Shown here: piece by piece, positions 9,792 to 21,700 of the stretch | How the letters are laid out: every line of letters begins with the position of its first letter | Position numbering within the stretch: the first letter of the stretch is position 1 | DNA from: Zerene cesonia | Taxonomy: Eukaryota > Arthropoda > Insecta > Lepidoptera > Pieridae | Assembly (NCBI RefSeq): GCF_012273895.1 | Contig: NC_052126.1 | Span: forward strand, 5,345,218 to 5,409,217 | Reading direction: 5' to 3' | DNA: 64,000 nt | The notes under the pieces: model-generated | What the model was told of the DNA's origin: nothing | Database searches by the model: none | Seen by the model: the letters and a program-made list of their open reading frames with translations, nothing else | Position numbers and translations under genes: made by a program

Positions 9792-12700
9792 GTAAGTTTC
9801 ATATCCTGCTTACGTAATCGGACGTGAGTCGGTGTGTTTATTGTTTTTTTTTTTTTGTTTACATTAAGGAAAACATCGCGTTATTACAATCAATATTATC
9901 TAAATTTCTGTGTGAGTTCTTAATTGCCGTGTGCACGAGGTTATATATTATTATTTAATCTAATAATAATTAAGTGATTACATATTTCGTTTCAAGGGAA
10001 CGCCAAGAAAGAATAATTGTTATATATGTGTTTTAATATATTTCATATTTAGTGGCAACTTAATCCTACTTTATTTACGGAACTAGGATAAAGTAATATA
10101 TGTATAAGTATGATAACGCAAATAGCATAAACTGGAATGTGTGTCATAAAATAAGATCATCAAATCAGCTTCCTAAATATCAGTCTAGCAAATGAAATGA
10201 TGTCATTGACCATTGTGTTTTAAATTTTGACTATGCTAACAATTTCAATCAGTTAATACTCATAAAATTTAATCGCGTTTAAACCGCTACAATCCTCAAC
10301 AGGGGCACTTTTATTCACTAATCATTGAATCCAATTGATTCTATCAATTACAATAATTTGAAGAAGTTAACTTTTTAATATACGAAAGTTATAATTCAGA
10401 TACTATGATAAATATAGGAACTTTTATCATACGATAGAATCAATAGCTAGCGAATTCTTCATTCCAAGTAAATAAACATTATGAAATTCGTTGTTTGCTC
10501 GTCTTTCATGTCAAAACAGAGCTACAGGATGACATACCTATTTGTAATCTATGTTGAAATTATTTTATACTACCTGTTCGCCCCGGCCCCGCCCGTGGTA
10601 CATGTATTACCTGTCACTCAGTGAAGTTGCATCATTCTTGTAGTGAAAATGTTTGAAATCCATTCAGTAGTTTCTGTGTGATTACATTACAAATATACTC
10701 GCGTACAAATCTTTCCTTTTTATAATACCAGTACAGACTGGCTTTCCGCCCGCGACTTTGCCCACCTAATGAACGGAAATTCCCATTGCTTCACTGCTGT
10801 TTCACCCACTATCTCTCTCTAGACGTGGACCATCTTATCACTGATACATAATACCACCTATTGTTATGGTTTTTGCTTTTACCTGAAACAACAAAGGATT
10901 TAAGTAAATAAAACAAAAGCAATAAAAAAGGAATTACGCGAATCAAACAAAAAAAACAATCAAACTCGGTAATTGCTTTGGAAGTTTGGACAGACCACGG
11001 TCTGCATCTGGATTTTATTGAATACCTACCGTGTGTAGATACTAAATAATTCTTAATTATAATCCTAATAGCCTCAATTGTGTCTCGATTGGTTCGTGTC
11101 AGAACGCTTTGACATACTTGTCTAGTGATAGTCTGCTAAATATTTATGGTTAATAGCGGTCCTTTGTAACACAGTCGGAACCTTAGTAAATTACCATGGA
11201 AAGCTATCTTGGGATATTTTCGTTGGAAACCTTGAGATTTGTCTCCTCGAGACAATTACAATTCATGTAATATTTATATACTATTTCGAATACGATTTAG
11301 TTATTGAAGAATATGAATTGTGTTACAATGATATTATATAATGAGCCGTCGATTGGATTTAAAAAAAGAAGCGTAAGATCCGAATCGACCTTACGCCACT
11401 CCACATGTTCATGGGCGGTTGTACAGATGTCATAAAAAATAAACAAAAAAAAAAAATTACAAATCTCCTTTCTTACAAATATACATACACCCAGACGCCA
11501 CAATTTTATGCGGTTATAAAAAACTTAATTATTACTCATATAAATGAGCCGTCACACTTCTCACTTAATTGAACCAATAATGTCTGTAGTAAATCCTTTT
11601 GTTTCCAAACTGTATTAAGATTTTAAAAAGTGGCTTTTATGATTCTGATTAGATTAATTAACTCTACATGGACGTAGTATATTGTGTTGTCCATGCTGTA
11701 ATTTTTTTTTGTATTTTTTTTTTATTACTGTGCAGGTAACCTTTGTGAGGAAACCGGCATGTCTATGAATCAAAACGACATGTGGCATCTGCCAACCCGC
11801 ACTTGGCCAGCGTAGTGGATTATTGCGTAAAACCTTATGAGAGGTCCGTTTCCCAGCAGTGGGAACATGTATAGGCTGATGATATATCATCATCTCACAT
11901 AACACACCTTTCATGCATTCAAAATAGTAAATAATGAATAATCAACGATACAGTTACGGTTGAAGTCACAAAAAGATGTCATTGAAACTAGGGATAAGCT
12001 AGTGGTCGAAATTCTAGACAGGTCACCATAACAAATGAGTAGGTATCCTCCTGTGTGCGCATGTGCGACAGATACATGGACTTATTTACTTGATGGTCTT
12101 ATTTACTTAAATGCATTATTTTAAAAATATAATAGCATTCTGGCTTAACTAGCGTGGTCAAATTAAACAGCAATTTTCACACATGAAAATCATAGCATGA
12201 TACCGCTGCATTACGAAAGAAAAACAAACAGAAATCACACTTTCGCATACGTAATGTTATTAAGGATAATTACCGAGGATAATTATGAGAAATTTCATTT
12301 CAGTTCAGTTTCAGTCCGCACAATTTTCGTAAAAAGAGTAGAAAGTTATTGCTTCACGTGCTTATTTCTCTATACTAATATTATAATTCTGAAGAGTTTG
12401 TTTTTTTTGAACGCACTAATCTCAGGAACGGTTCTATTTGAAAAATTCTCAGAGTTAGGTAGCCCATTTATAGAGGAAGGCTATAGGCTATATATGTACC
12501 ACGGGCGAAGCCGGGGCGGATCGCTAGTATCTCATATGAATAAATATCAACTGTTTCATACAACACATTCAAGTAACAATAAACATAATTATTTTTAACG
12601 CCTCCAAATTGCCAGTACTATACCAAATGCGACCTCACGAGAGGCACCAACGTTCCAATAAAAAAAATATCATCAAAATCGTTTCACTCGACCCCAAAAA

Positions 12701-15700
12701 AAAAACCGTCTAATGGTCCCCTCATTTTTTGAAGTCCGTTGGAAAAAAAACCACAAGAAGTTTTAAAACAAAAATTTAATTTATATAGTATTGCGCAATT
12801 AAAGCAATAAACTGCATATTATTCATTCAAATATCTTATAATAATTCGCGAATAGTTTAACGCCAATTAATATTCCGGGATGTTACTCAGTCGTTTATCT
12901 ATAAAAAAAAACACCCATTTTTCCTGCTGTGAATTCATGCGGGCGATCATTTGATACGCGGACCGGCCACAATGCCAATAGCAATATAATATTTTATTTT
13001 AACAACTAACTTTCTGCCCGCGACTTCGCTTTCGATTCTTTAGAATATATACGAAACATATTAGAAAACCACTTTTTCATTTTTAAACACCCCTCGAATG
13101 GACACCTCATAAATTACATAGATATTGGAGAATTGATTTTTCTCTCCCCACTTCTCCTTTCACCCCTGAAATATCGCCGATAAATTGAAATGAATAATGA
13201 TCTATCTCCATGTAATTTTGTCAAAATCTGTCCAGTGGTTTTTACGTGAACAACGCACGTTAACTTTGGAGTCTATAAGCTATACGATGCGATTTCAAAA
13301 TTTCTTTCACCATTAGAACTGCAACTGCACTGAGTGACATCCTACTAGCCTACTAATATTATAAAAGCGAAAGTTTGTAAGGATGGATGTATGTGTATGT
13401 GTATGAATGATGAAATTTGGTACGCAGACAGCTGGACAACTGGAATAACACATAGGCAACTTTTTATCCCGATACTCCTACGGGATACAGACTTACGCGG
13501 GTCAAAGCGCGGGGCGCAGCAAGTGGGCATGTATATACCACGAGCGAGGCCGGTACGAACAGCTAGCTAGTACGACATTTTCGCGCGCCTGCGTATTGCA
13601 ATGCACATATAAACACATTGAAGTTAATTTAAAAGTTCCTGTATACGTAGAGCATAGGTGATAAGGCCCAGTGGACAAACACTCGGCACTTTACCAGTAA
13701 TGCCATCACGACTCACGATAACTTTAGCATATGAATAAACATCGATACAGAATAACTTTCTACGACACAATATGACAATAGGATACAGTTTAATAATACC
13801 ATTTGAATCATAAATTTGCACGTCTATATATAAAAGAGATCGTGTTATTTATCCCGCTAATACAATAAACGCGAAAGCTTGTAAATATAGATGGATGGAT
13901 GGATGTGAGGATGTTATTTACGCTGTCACACGAAAACAGCCGATCGTATCGGTATGAAATTTGGTACAGACATGGATTATACTACTATTAGACTACTAAA
14001 ATGCTACTACTAGAATACTAACTAACCCGCGGCAACTACTAAGCCGCGGCGTCACTCGCTAGGTACGCGGATGAGTAGTGGCCTATGTGGTAATCTACAC
14101 TAGACTAGGCCACTTCTCATTCACGTACCTAGCGAGTGACGCCGCGGGTTACAACTAGTACGTCATAGAATTCGAGAACGGCTGAAATTCGATCAATCGA
14201 TATATTTTTGCTTTACTAAATTCGTCTCCGCTTGCAAATGACAATAAATTTTACCTTAACGCACGCTTTCTGTTTATTGGGTTTTTCTTAGCGATGACCT
14301 GGTATTTATCGTTGTTATCAATTTGACCTGGGACTGCATACATGTAAAATCTCGTTAGCCAATTGAGGAAACATTACTGCTCTTTATTTATAAATCGCTA
14401 ATAAATTGTTATATGTTTAATAACAAATATAGTTTTTAATAAACACTTACATAAGTAAAAAACAAATACCTAATGAGAGAACATTAGGCCAGTTTCATCT
14501 TTACAATATCCCCGATAACCAATTTCATAAATTTTACTTTACTTTAGTACATTTTTTATTTATTTATATATTTATTTATTAATATAGTAACAAGTAATTA
14601 ACAGGTTTTACCACAAAGCATTACATGAAAAAATATAAACAATAGGATACAATTTTCATGTTATTTTAACTGTCAGATACGCAAAACAGAAAATATCCAG
14701 GAGCTGTAAAACCGACCGGTAAATAAATAATAAATATCATATCACAGAGAACAGAACATAATTAATTAGACGACATTTTATCTAACAATTAATTGCTTTA
14801 GTAATATATATTATACATATATATATATATATATATAATATATGTTTTTGACTAGTAAATTATGATTTACGAGACATACCATTTAATAGGCGTTGGCTTC
14901 CCTATTTTATCATTAATTACCAGCTGTAACCCGCGGCGTCACTCGCGTGGTATCCAAGTATAAAGTAGTAGGCTAATACACACTTATAATCTTATGTCTG
15001 TACAATATTTCATACAGTAACGGTGCGCTGCTTTCGCGTGAAAGAGTAACAAACATCCATCCATTCATCCATCAATCCATAAAAACTTTTTCGTTTATAA
15101 CATTACTAGGATCTATTTATAACATCATTCATCCATTTAGGCCAACCATACGTGCTTGGTAGGCTTTATAACGTGGTCTGGTATACCTGCTAGAAAAAAA
15201 TAATCTGAGTTACCTAGAGGAATAATGACTACTGTATGGTCTTAACATCTAGTAACTGTACTAACTTTAACAACCGTACCGTAACCGTATAGTAGAAAAA
15301 ATGGATTCAGGTCTAAATAGGTTTAAAATATTTATCCAAAGAACTTTTTTATATTATGTTTTTTTTTTCTCAAATATGTATTCGAATAATGATTTTTTTC
15401 AAATATTTATAAGTATTTTATTGCTTCAAAACAAAAAAAAAAAGAGAAAATTCATCTTATTCTACAATTTAATATTCAAAAACAGCATGCAATCACCAAC
15501 AATGGAAAACGCTCGCCAAGAGTTACGCGCTACTGAAACTGCGGGAACGCGAGAATTTTATCTTGAGAGGTATCTTTATATTTATAACACCTTCGAGAAA
15601 GCACTGGAAGCGCACTGAACCTATTATTGGGATTGTATGAACACGCTATATAAGCACGCTTCACTATTTATGCTTTAAAAGTATCAAAAACTCAATTTTC

Positions 15701-18700
15701 ATACGTGAAGTTTATGAGTTGACACAGGGCTGTTAACGTGACATCTCTCAACAGTACTAATCCAGTGTGGGAAAGAGACGGAACTACATAAGGTATCTAG
15801 CGATCACTTTCCCGCACTGGAATTAGTACTGCTTTAAGACGTCACGGTTGCCCACCAAGACTTGAAAAGAGACTATTATGCTAGCTTAAAAAAATATTTG
15901 AAGCAGGGAAATAGTACAGTCATTTTTATAGGCATCTTATAATTATTTGATCAATAAATATGTCATGAGAGCTACTACGGAGGACGTTAAGCAAAACATT
16001 AGCACGTGGTGGAAGGAACATTTATATTTTTTGTTAACCTAAGGTATTCGAAAACTCAGTTATCTACACTTATACTATAAAGAGAAATCTTTAATATTTT
16101 CATATGTTTGTGACGTTTTCACACAAAAACCACTGGACCGATTTCAAAAATTCTTTCACCATTAGAAAGCTGCAACTTCACTGAGTGTCATAGGCTACAT
16201 ATGTTCCACGAGCCAAGCCGGGGGCGAACAGCTAGTGTACCTACAATAAATTCATCTGAATCGCGATAATCTATTAAACACAGAACAGAGTGAACCTATC
16301 ATACCCATGTCCCATAAGCACGTTATGCAAATTGCCGAATGGTAATTTACATCAATTAATATAGACACGAAATAAATTCCAGTTCCCCCGAAACATCACC
16401 AATTTTATTGGACCTTGAATATAACATAGCTTTGAAAGAACTGTGTTTAAAATAACGAATCGAAACGTTAACAGAGGCGAATCGTAAAACATTATTGACA
16501 AACAAGGTACCTACCGCATGCAAAAAAAGTATACGAATTTATTGCACGCGTTTTTGCATGGCATGCAATTTGTTGGGTTTTGCATTCCAATTGCAAAAAC
16601 TATTAAGTATTAAAAGGACTATTCAAATTAAATGAAGTGCGAATGATGTTTGCAAATTATTACACGGCGGTAGGTATATATACTCTAATTGTAACAAACT
16701 AACAGTAAAAAGAAATGTATAACAATATTTAAAAACTGGTCAAGTGCGTGTTGGACACTCGCGACTGTTGCTTAACTTCGTTTTTATATTATTTGTTTAA
16801 AGTGGCGACAAAAATACATCATTTCTGGAAATGTCAACTGACGCACTAACACGGTTTAATACGGCCTGGTAACAGATAGACGGACAGGACTTGTATATAG
16901 GAATATGTGCGTATATTCACTTTCCTTGTGTGTATATCAGACTCAGGAACGGACAATTAAGAATATATAATATAACATGGTCAACTGTACAAATAGTTTG
17001 CAAATAGCACTTAAAATCGAATGCCATTTGTTTGACAAGGAAACACGGAATACGGTGGTTTGTTTAGCTTGTATTAAATCACGCTATATATATTATACTA
17101 GCTTTTGACTTCACACGCGTTACAGACGGAGAAGATTAATAGATTGTATTATACATATACGTCCTCTTGAATCACTCTATCAATTAAAAAAAACCCTATC
17201 AAAATCCGTTGTTTAGTTTTAGAGATCTGTTATATTTATTTTTAGAGATCGTTTATATTTATGTATATGAATAATTACTGAATCTCTTTTTTCTCAACAA
17301 TCTAAATATGTTTATTACTTTAAAATCAAATTAACATTAACGGTTTATACATTAAAAAATACCAAAGAAAGTGCTCCCTATAATGCTACACTATGCGTCT
17401 TTATTTTTCCTAATATTCGCAACGAACATTCCAGAATCGTCTTGCACCACGCCGAGCGGCGGGAAAGGGCAGTGCCAGTCCATCGTAAACTGCGCACCGC
17501 TACTGGCCATAGTGAAGAAGACTAACAAGAGAACACCAGAGGAGACTCAACTGTTGAGGGAGTCCGTGTGCACATACAACAGTAATGTACCAGATGTATG
17601 TTCATTTTCTATTTGTTTAATATATCACCACTTGTAATATTAAACAATAAGCTATTACTTCCGCTTATCAGCTATCTTTTTAACTTAAATGTTAAAATTT
17701 CGACCTTTAGATTCGGCCTTAGATATGATGCTAGATGCCTTAAACAGACTTACCGTAAAATAAAACGTTCAATTAGTTTATTTTATAACACAAAGTATAA
17801 ACTAAATATAAATTACGTGTCACTTTGTTTGTCCGCGATGGACTCCTAAACTGCTCGTCCGATTTTAGTCAAATTTGCACACCATGTGCAGTTTGATCCA
17901 ACTTAAAAGATAGGATAGTTTATATTATTTGAATTATGAGAAATGACAACCCGAGCGGACCCGAGGTGTGCAGCTAGTAGTAATCTATCATTTCCTTTTA
18001 AACAGACAGCACAATCATAATATTTATGATAAACTAGCTGCGCCTCGCGGTTTCACCCGCGTATGTCCGTATCCCATAGGAATATCGGGATAAGTTGCCT
18101 ATATGTTATTCCAGTTGTCCAGCTATCTACGTACCAAATTTCATTGCAATCGGTTCAGTAGTTTTGCGTGAAAAAGCAACAAACACACACACATCCTTAC
18201 AAACTTTCACATTTTACAATTTTGAGTAGGAAGTAGGATGGTGCATGTATACAAGTGCTTCAAGTTCATAACCAACCGATTGCAGGTATGCTGTCCGGTA
18301 GACGACCCCGGGCTAATAGATCGCAGATGCTTCAGCTACGACGGAAAGAACGGCACGTGCCTGGGGCTGTATTCGTGCCCACAACTGAAAAAGCTGCTTA
18401 AGCCGCCCGTCTCTCAAGAGGCCTTGACATATGTCCAGATTTCTAGGTAAAAGTGCTTCCAAGAGGTCATATTTTGTATAAGAGAAGGTTTCTGTCGCAT
18501 GCACTTCTTATACCAATTTGTAAATTTGCATTATTTAGAAGGCATATGTAACATTGAATATTTTTTTATTATACATACTTTTCTGTATGACGAAACTCGT
18601 CAAGAAAGTCCTCCCCAAAAGTATATTTAGAAATCATCTATTATCTCTTAAGAAGCAAATGCAATAAACATCTATCTCCGAGCAATTTGTTTTCACTAGC

Positions 18701-21700
18701 AACCGTGCCTTTCTTTTCTTACAGACCAGAATATTTGTAAACAGATCCAGTAATAATAATATTTAATATTTCGTTAGCAACAACATATCAACCATGTAAA
18801 TCCTACATCCTACTAATATTATAAATGCGAAAATTTGTAAGGATGTGTGTGAGTAACAAACTCTTTCACGCAAAAACTGCTGAACCGTTTGCAATGAAAT
18901 TTGGTACGTAGACAGCTGGACAACTGGAATAACAAATAGGCAACTTTTTATCCCGATATTCCTATGGGATCCGGACTCACGCGGGTGAAACCGCGGGGCT
19001 CAGCTAGTTTTCAATAAACATTTTCTAGCATTTCAAACAGTTTAACCTCGTCTTTACAGGTGCGAAAGTCCAGATAAATACAGTGTATGCTGTGGACCCG
19101 ATGACGACGTACCACCACCTCCCAAACCAAGTAGAGTCTGCACCCCCACAGCCGCTCCGCCAGACCCTCGCACCGAGTGCTGCGGTCTGGACAGTGGAGG
19201 TGGCAATAGGATATTTGGTAATTACTCTTGTGCTCCTAAATGTAGGGTAGAAGGTGGACATTTAATCGATTGTGTGAAAACTTGTTTTGTAAAAATTTAT
19301 ATCATATTTATAGTAAATAAAGATTATTATTATTACAAAAACAAATCACTACATCACACCAGTCTGTCATCTTTATCGTTAGCGGCTCGAATAATCAGAA
19401 AAACTAGACAAACTAATCGAAAAATTCATACACATATCTCAATGCAATATGCGGTTTTAATAGATTCCGTAAGCATCAACAGCCAAACAATCCATTGAAC
19501 CTTATTTCATACTCATCGTTTTATTTAAATAATTATTATAGTGTACATAGGTAAATAATAATAATTAACTACTAACTTCAATAATTTCACAATCTCGTAA
19601 AGACAGCGTTAATACGAGATAACGTCAGTGAGGCGGATTTAATCGCATCAATAATTATCGACGTATACATGACGCGAAACAACCTATGAAACAAAGAATG
19701 AAATAGCGCCACTATATTTCTTTATCTGTATGTACACAATTGAATTTTCTCCACACTCAACGAACATAAGAACGGCATAATTAATGGGTCTGAACACGAT
19801 TCACTTCGCGGCTTCTATATTTTACTAACGCTATCAGTATAACGTACAGTTTTACTATTGAGTTTATATCGTGTTATTTCTTCACTGGAAAGTTGTTAGA
19901 TTTTATTTATTTATGGAACTAGTATGTCAATATTCTGCCAACCCGCACTTGGCCAGCGTGGTGGATTATGACCTGAACCCTCATAGGAGGCCTGTGTCCC
20001 AGCAGTGGGAACATATATGGGCTGATGATGATGATGTCAAAATTATGTATTATAAAAGCCACACTATCGGACTGTAAAATTGTGAGATTTCTAATCGAAC
20101 ACAACAACTACGATTTTTATAATAATAATAATAATAATATGATTATGAATATGGATATATAAATATTATTTGTTAGAATTATATATATTAATAAATAATT
20201 AATCAATACATGTTACATGGGTATAAAATTATATATATATATATAAATATAGGTATAAAATTATATATATAAATTACAAAAATAATGGATAGTTTACAAT
20301 ATAATATTTAACCAGATATGATTATGATAAATAGTTAGGTGAAGTTCGATACAAAGCACTAAGGATGGTAACATGATGATATAATATATTTCCGATATTG
20401 AGAACGAAAGCTACATATATTCTTTAGTCTAGACAATGGTGGTGGAAGGTTGTTCCAACACTTAGTGGCATTGTACCGAAAACTACCCTTGAAAGCTGCA
20501 GAGTGGTGCTTGGGTATGGATAGTTTGCAATTTGCAGACCTTGTCAGGATTTTTATTTTCTTCATGTATGTGTATAAATGATAAAGAAATTTAATAGCTA
20601 TCCGTCCTGTTTATTGTGTTCTCTACATCTCCTTTAAACATCTTGTTAAGTACTTCCATATATCAATCGAAAGTTGGATAGAAAACTTATAGACAAACAT
20701 GACATATGACACTATTATTTTTGTATTTATTTAGGATGGACAAAAAAGTATTTTACATTTTTATTGTCAGATATTCCCTAAGGCTGTCTTATTAATAATT
20801 GAACTGCGATTTTTCTTCAATCCCAGTTTTATCACATTTCTTATAAATCTGTTGCATTACACTGCCCATCTTCCATTGTTAATATGGATTATGTGTATGA
20901 TAAAGCGTATATTATTGTGTATTTCTCATGGCAATTCAGGTGGCAACGTGACCGCGATCGACCAGTACCCCTGGCTGACCCTCATCGAGTACCGCGGCGT
21001 GAGGGACAACCGTATCAAACTTCTCTGCGGCGGCGCCCTCATCAGCGGCCGTTACGTCCTCACCGCTGGCCACTGCGTCGCCGGTCCGGTACTCACGATT
21101 GGCACACCGTACGTACATTAAGATAGAGGTTATGTTTAAACTAGTTTATGCACGCGGCTTTGCAGGCGTTTAAATTTGGAGAAGTTTAGTGGATGTTACT
21201 ATACTTGTGATTAAAGCCACACTAGGCATACATATTTATAATTTTTCCTGTTGAATAATGTTTTAGTGTATGCTTTGTAAGTCGCCCTTAAGAAATAACA
21301 CATATAAATACATATAATTCATCCTAATTCAAATCAATGTATTAAAAAAAACCCATGAAAATCCGTTGTTTAAGGTCTAAGCATAAAAATAGGGACAGAC
21401 ACGAGAAGCGACATTGCTTTATACTATGTAATTAGCAAAACTTTTTGTATCGTATTTCTGTTGTATCTCATCATAATAGTATGGTACTCCATAATTAAAC
21501 AAAACCTATATATACATAAAATTATCTCGACAATTTCTCAAACCTGAACCCCAAACTCACTACTTCCAGGATCAACGTGCGGCTGGGCGAATATGACGTA
21601 TCACACGCGGGTCCAGACTGCACCGAAGTGGAGGGGGGCGGCACCGACTGCGACGACGGCGAGATCAGTATCCCCATAGAGGCGACTATCCCGCACAGGG

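Larger units (their letters stand above)
9792..17434 (+). other. Intron 1 of gene 2 (7.6 kb)
   Basis: No coding exon seen on either strand. It holds SINE and Helitron debris (10576-10700, 11708-11890, 12369-12527, 13349-13523, 13852-14158, 14920-15113, 16070-16235, 17100-17228), an AT dinucleotide tract near 14812-14838 and a strong foldback at 15733-15850. Confidence 0.65.
19218..20939 (+). other. Gene 2 intron 4
   Basis: AT-rich intron with a truncated SINE (19936-20038) and a minus-strand LINE 3' fragment (20117-20600). No exon seen. Confidence 0.65.

Noticed and set aside
12197..12598. 133-codon plus-strand frame
   Set aside because: It runs through the Helitron-like element at 12369-12527 and AT-rich sequence, with no splice context or recognisable domain.
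15301..15618. 105-codon plus-strand frame
   Set aside because: Composition is dominated by Phe, Lys and Asn from T- and A-rich runs; no domain and no homologous exon in the sister genes.
20852..20939. N-terminal extension of the gene 2 His57 exon (in-frame ATG at 20852)
   Set aside because: The bases before 20940 end in a good acceptor (TTCAG), and the preceding exon supplies the IFG of the activation site, so this is intron.
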